A stretch of 64,000 nucleotides of DNA from positions 3,038,001-3,102,000 of the forward strand of contig NZ_CP058579.1 in assembly GCF_013402875.1 (NCBI RefSeq). Reading direction: 5' to 3'. Origin of the DNA: Halorarum salinum. Its GTDB lineage: Archaea; Halobacteriota; Halobacteria; Halobacteriales; Haloferacaceae. Below the pieces are notes generated by a model. It made no database searches. It was not told the DNA's origin and worked only from the letters and a program-made list of their open reading frames with translations. Shown piece by piece: positions 63,489-64,000 of this stretch. Within the stretch, counting starts at the first letter, position 1. Every line of letters begins with the position of its first letter. The position numbers and the translations under genes were made by a program.

Positions 63489-64000
63489 TCAGATGTTGTG
63501 GGCGTGGGCGGACAGGTAGCCGTCGACTGCCTCTACTTCTACCTCATTCAGGTCCTGCGTGGTCCCTGACGAGTTTTCGACGGTCACGGAAACGTCCGCG
63601 TTGTGGACCGGTGGGACGGTGACGACCAGCTCTTCCCCTCGGGCTGGGGTGTCATACGAGGAATATAGGTTCCCTCCGACCTCGATTTCGGTGGGGTAGA
63701 TGTATCCTTCCGTGTTGCTTTGGTCGGTGACGGTTACTCGGAACGTCGGTGTCGCTGTGTTGACTGTTACGTCGAACGTGTAGGTGTCATCGGATTGTAT
63801 CGACTCACTACCGCTCCACGTCCCCTGGACTGACCACGTCCCGCTCCCCGATTCGGACCCAGTTCCCGTCGGCCGGTTGTGGTGCTGGCCTGATTCGATG
63901 CCTGAAAGGTCATCGTGGGACACATCCGGGGGGTTGTCGGCTGGGTAGTTCCCCACCCGCCGATCGCGGATGTCGGCATCTACCACCTCAATCGCACCCG
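63489..64000 (-). CDS. Tail-fibre-like protein, partial at the window edge
   Basis: The frame is open to the right edge. A GTG at 63986 gives VDADIRDRRVGNYPADNPPD as start, but no in-frame stop precedes it, so the gene may begin outside. It contains a DDLSGIESGQHHNRPTGTGS segment, which resembles the trimeric fibre joints of phage and halovirus tail proteins, and a beta-rich domain (YTFDVTVNTATPTFRVTVTD). It lies 28 bases upstream of the large tail gene and belongs to the same operon. Confidence 0.7.
   Translation of the reverse strand, partial: GAIEVVDADIRDRRVGNYPADNPPDVSHDDLSGIESGQHHNRPTGTGSESGSGTWSVQGTWSGSESIQSDDTYTFDVTVNTATPTFRVTVTDQSNTEGYIYPTEIEVGGNLYSSYDTPARGEELVVTVPPVHNADVSVTVENSSGTTQDLNEVEVEAVDGYLSAHAHNI

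Larger units (their letters stand above)
38648..64000. mobile_element. Integrated provirus (head-tail type), right end outside window
   Basis: The stretch runs from the tyrosine integrase at 38648 to the tail genes at the right edge. Supporting content: integrase, PadR/RHH/winged-helix regulators, Orc1/Cdc6 initiator, many overlapping tiny genes, a second recombinase, J-domain and RecA-like proteins, and tail-like proteins with fibronectin III domains. The gene density, coupling and absence of metabolic genes contrast with the left 38 kb. No capsid, portal or terminase gene is in view; they would be expected further right. Confidence 0.8.

Overview
The window is from an extremely halophilic archaeon (class Halobacteria). 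The evidence is high GC, very acidic predicted proteins, TATA-type promoter elements about 25-30 bases before many starts, several haloarchaeal-only families (DUF2150, DUF2270, PGF-CTERM S-layer protein), an archaeal HMG-CoA synthase and TiaS. No rRNA, tRNA or CRISPR array was recognised.

Positions 1 to about 38.1 kb look like chromosome. In order they hold: the end of a DMT exporter, a YihY/BrkB membrane protein, a TatD-like hydrolase, DUF2150, a pilin-like secreted protein, and HMG-CoA synthase. Next is a small cassette with a frameshifted ACR3-type arsenite exporter gene, an HxlR regulator, a DoxX protein and a membrane protein. It is followed by a thioredoxin, two archaeal regulators, three GNAT acetyltransferases (two in tandem), an amidohydrolase, a glutaredoxin-like protein, TiaS, a zinc-ribbon Nudix hydrolase, threonine synthase, an alcohol dehydrogenase, an aspartoacylase-like hydrolase, a degenerate M24 protein and a two-domain malic enzyme. 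A five-gene dipeptide/oligopeptide ABC operon (27.6-34.0 kb) and several small membrane proteins complete this part.

From about 38.6 kb to the right edge is an integrated mobile element that I read as a head-tail provirus, its right end lying outside the window. A leftward, translationally coupled operon (43.4 to 38.6 kb) runs from a PadR regulator through zinc-ribbon and MazG-like proteins to a tyrosine integrase. A divergent pair of ribbon-helix-helix genes around palindromes (43.8 kb) lies next to an Orc1/Cdc6 initiator gene and an AT-rich intergenic region. Then come a receiver-PAS gene and a pseudo-receiver/HalX/zinc-ribbon gene, a leftward operon of tiny genes (48.2 to 47.0 kb), a rightward set with winged-helix and J-domain proteins, and a second short tyrosine recombinase. 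A RecA-fold protein without a P-loop is followed by an isochorismatase-like gene that seems to have split off a copy of the RecA-like gene's 3' end. The right end carries an S-layer-like glycoprotein gene and leftward tail genes with fibronectin type III domains.

The most notable observations are the receiver-PAS/pseudo-receiver pair next to the replication initiator, the S-layer-type gene beside tail genes, the P-loop-less RecA homologue with its duplicated 3' fragment, a MazG-motif protein in the integrase operon, an exact 46-bp repeat of the malic-enzyme 3' end, and several coupled genes of 26-59 codons. All function calls come from reading motifs by eye; no database search was run.
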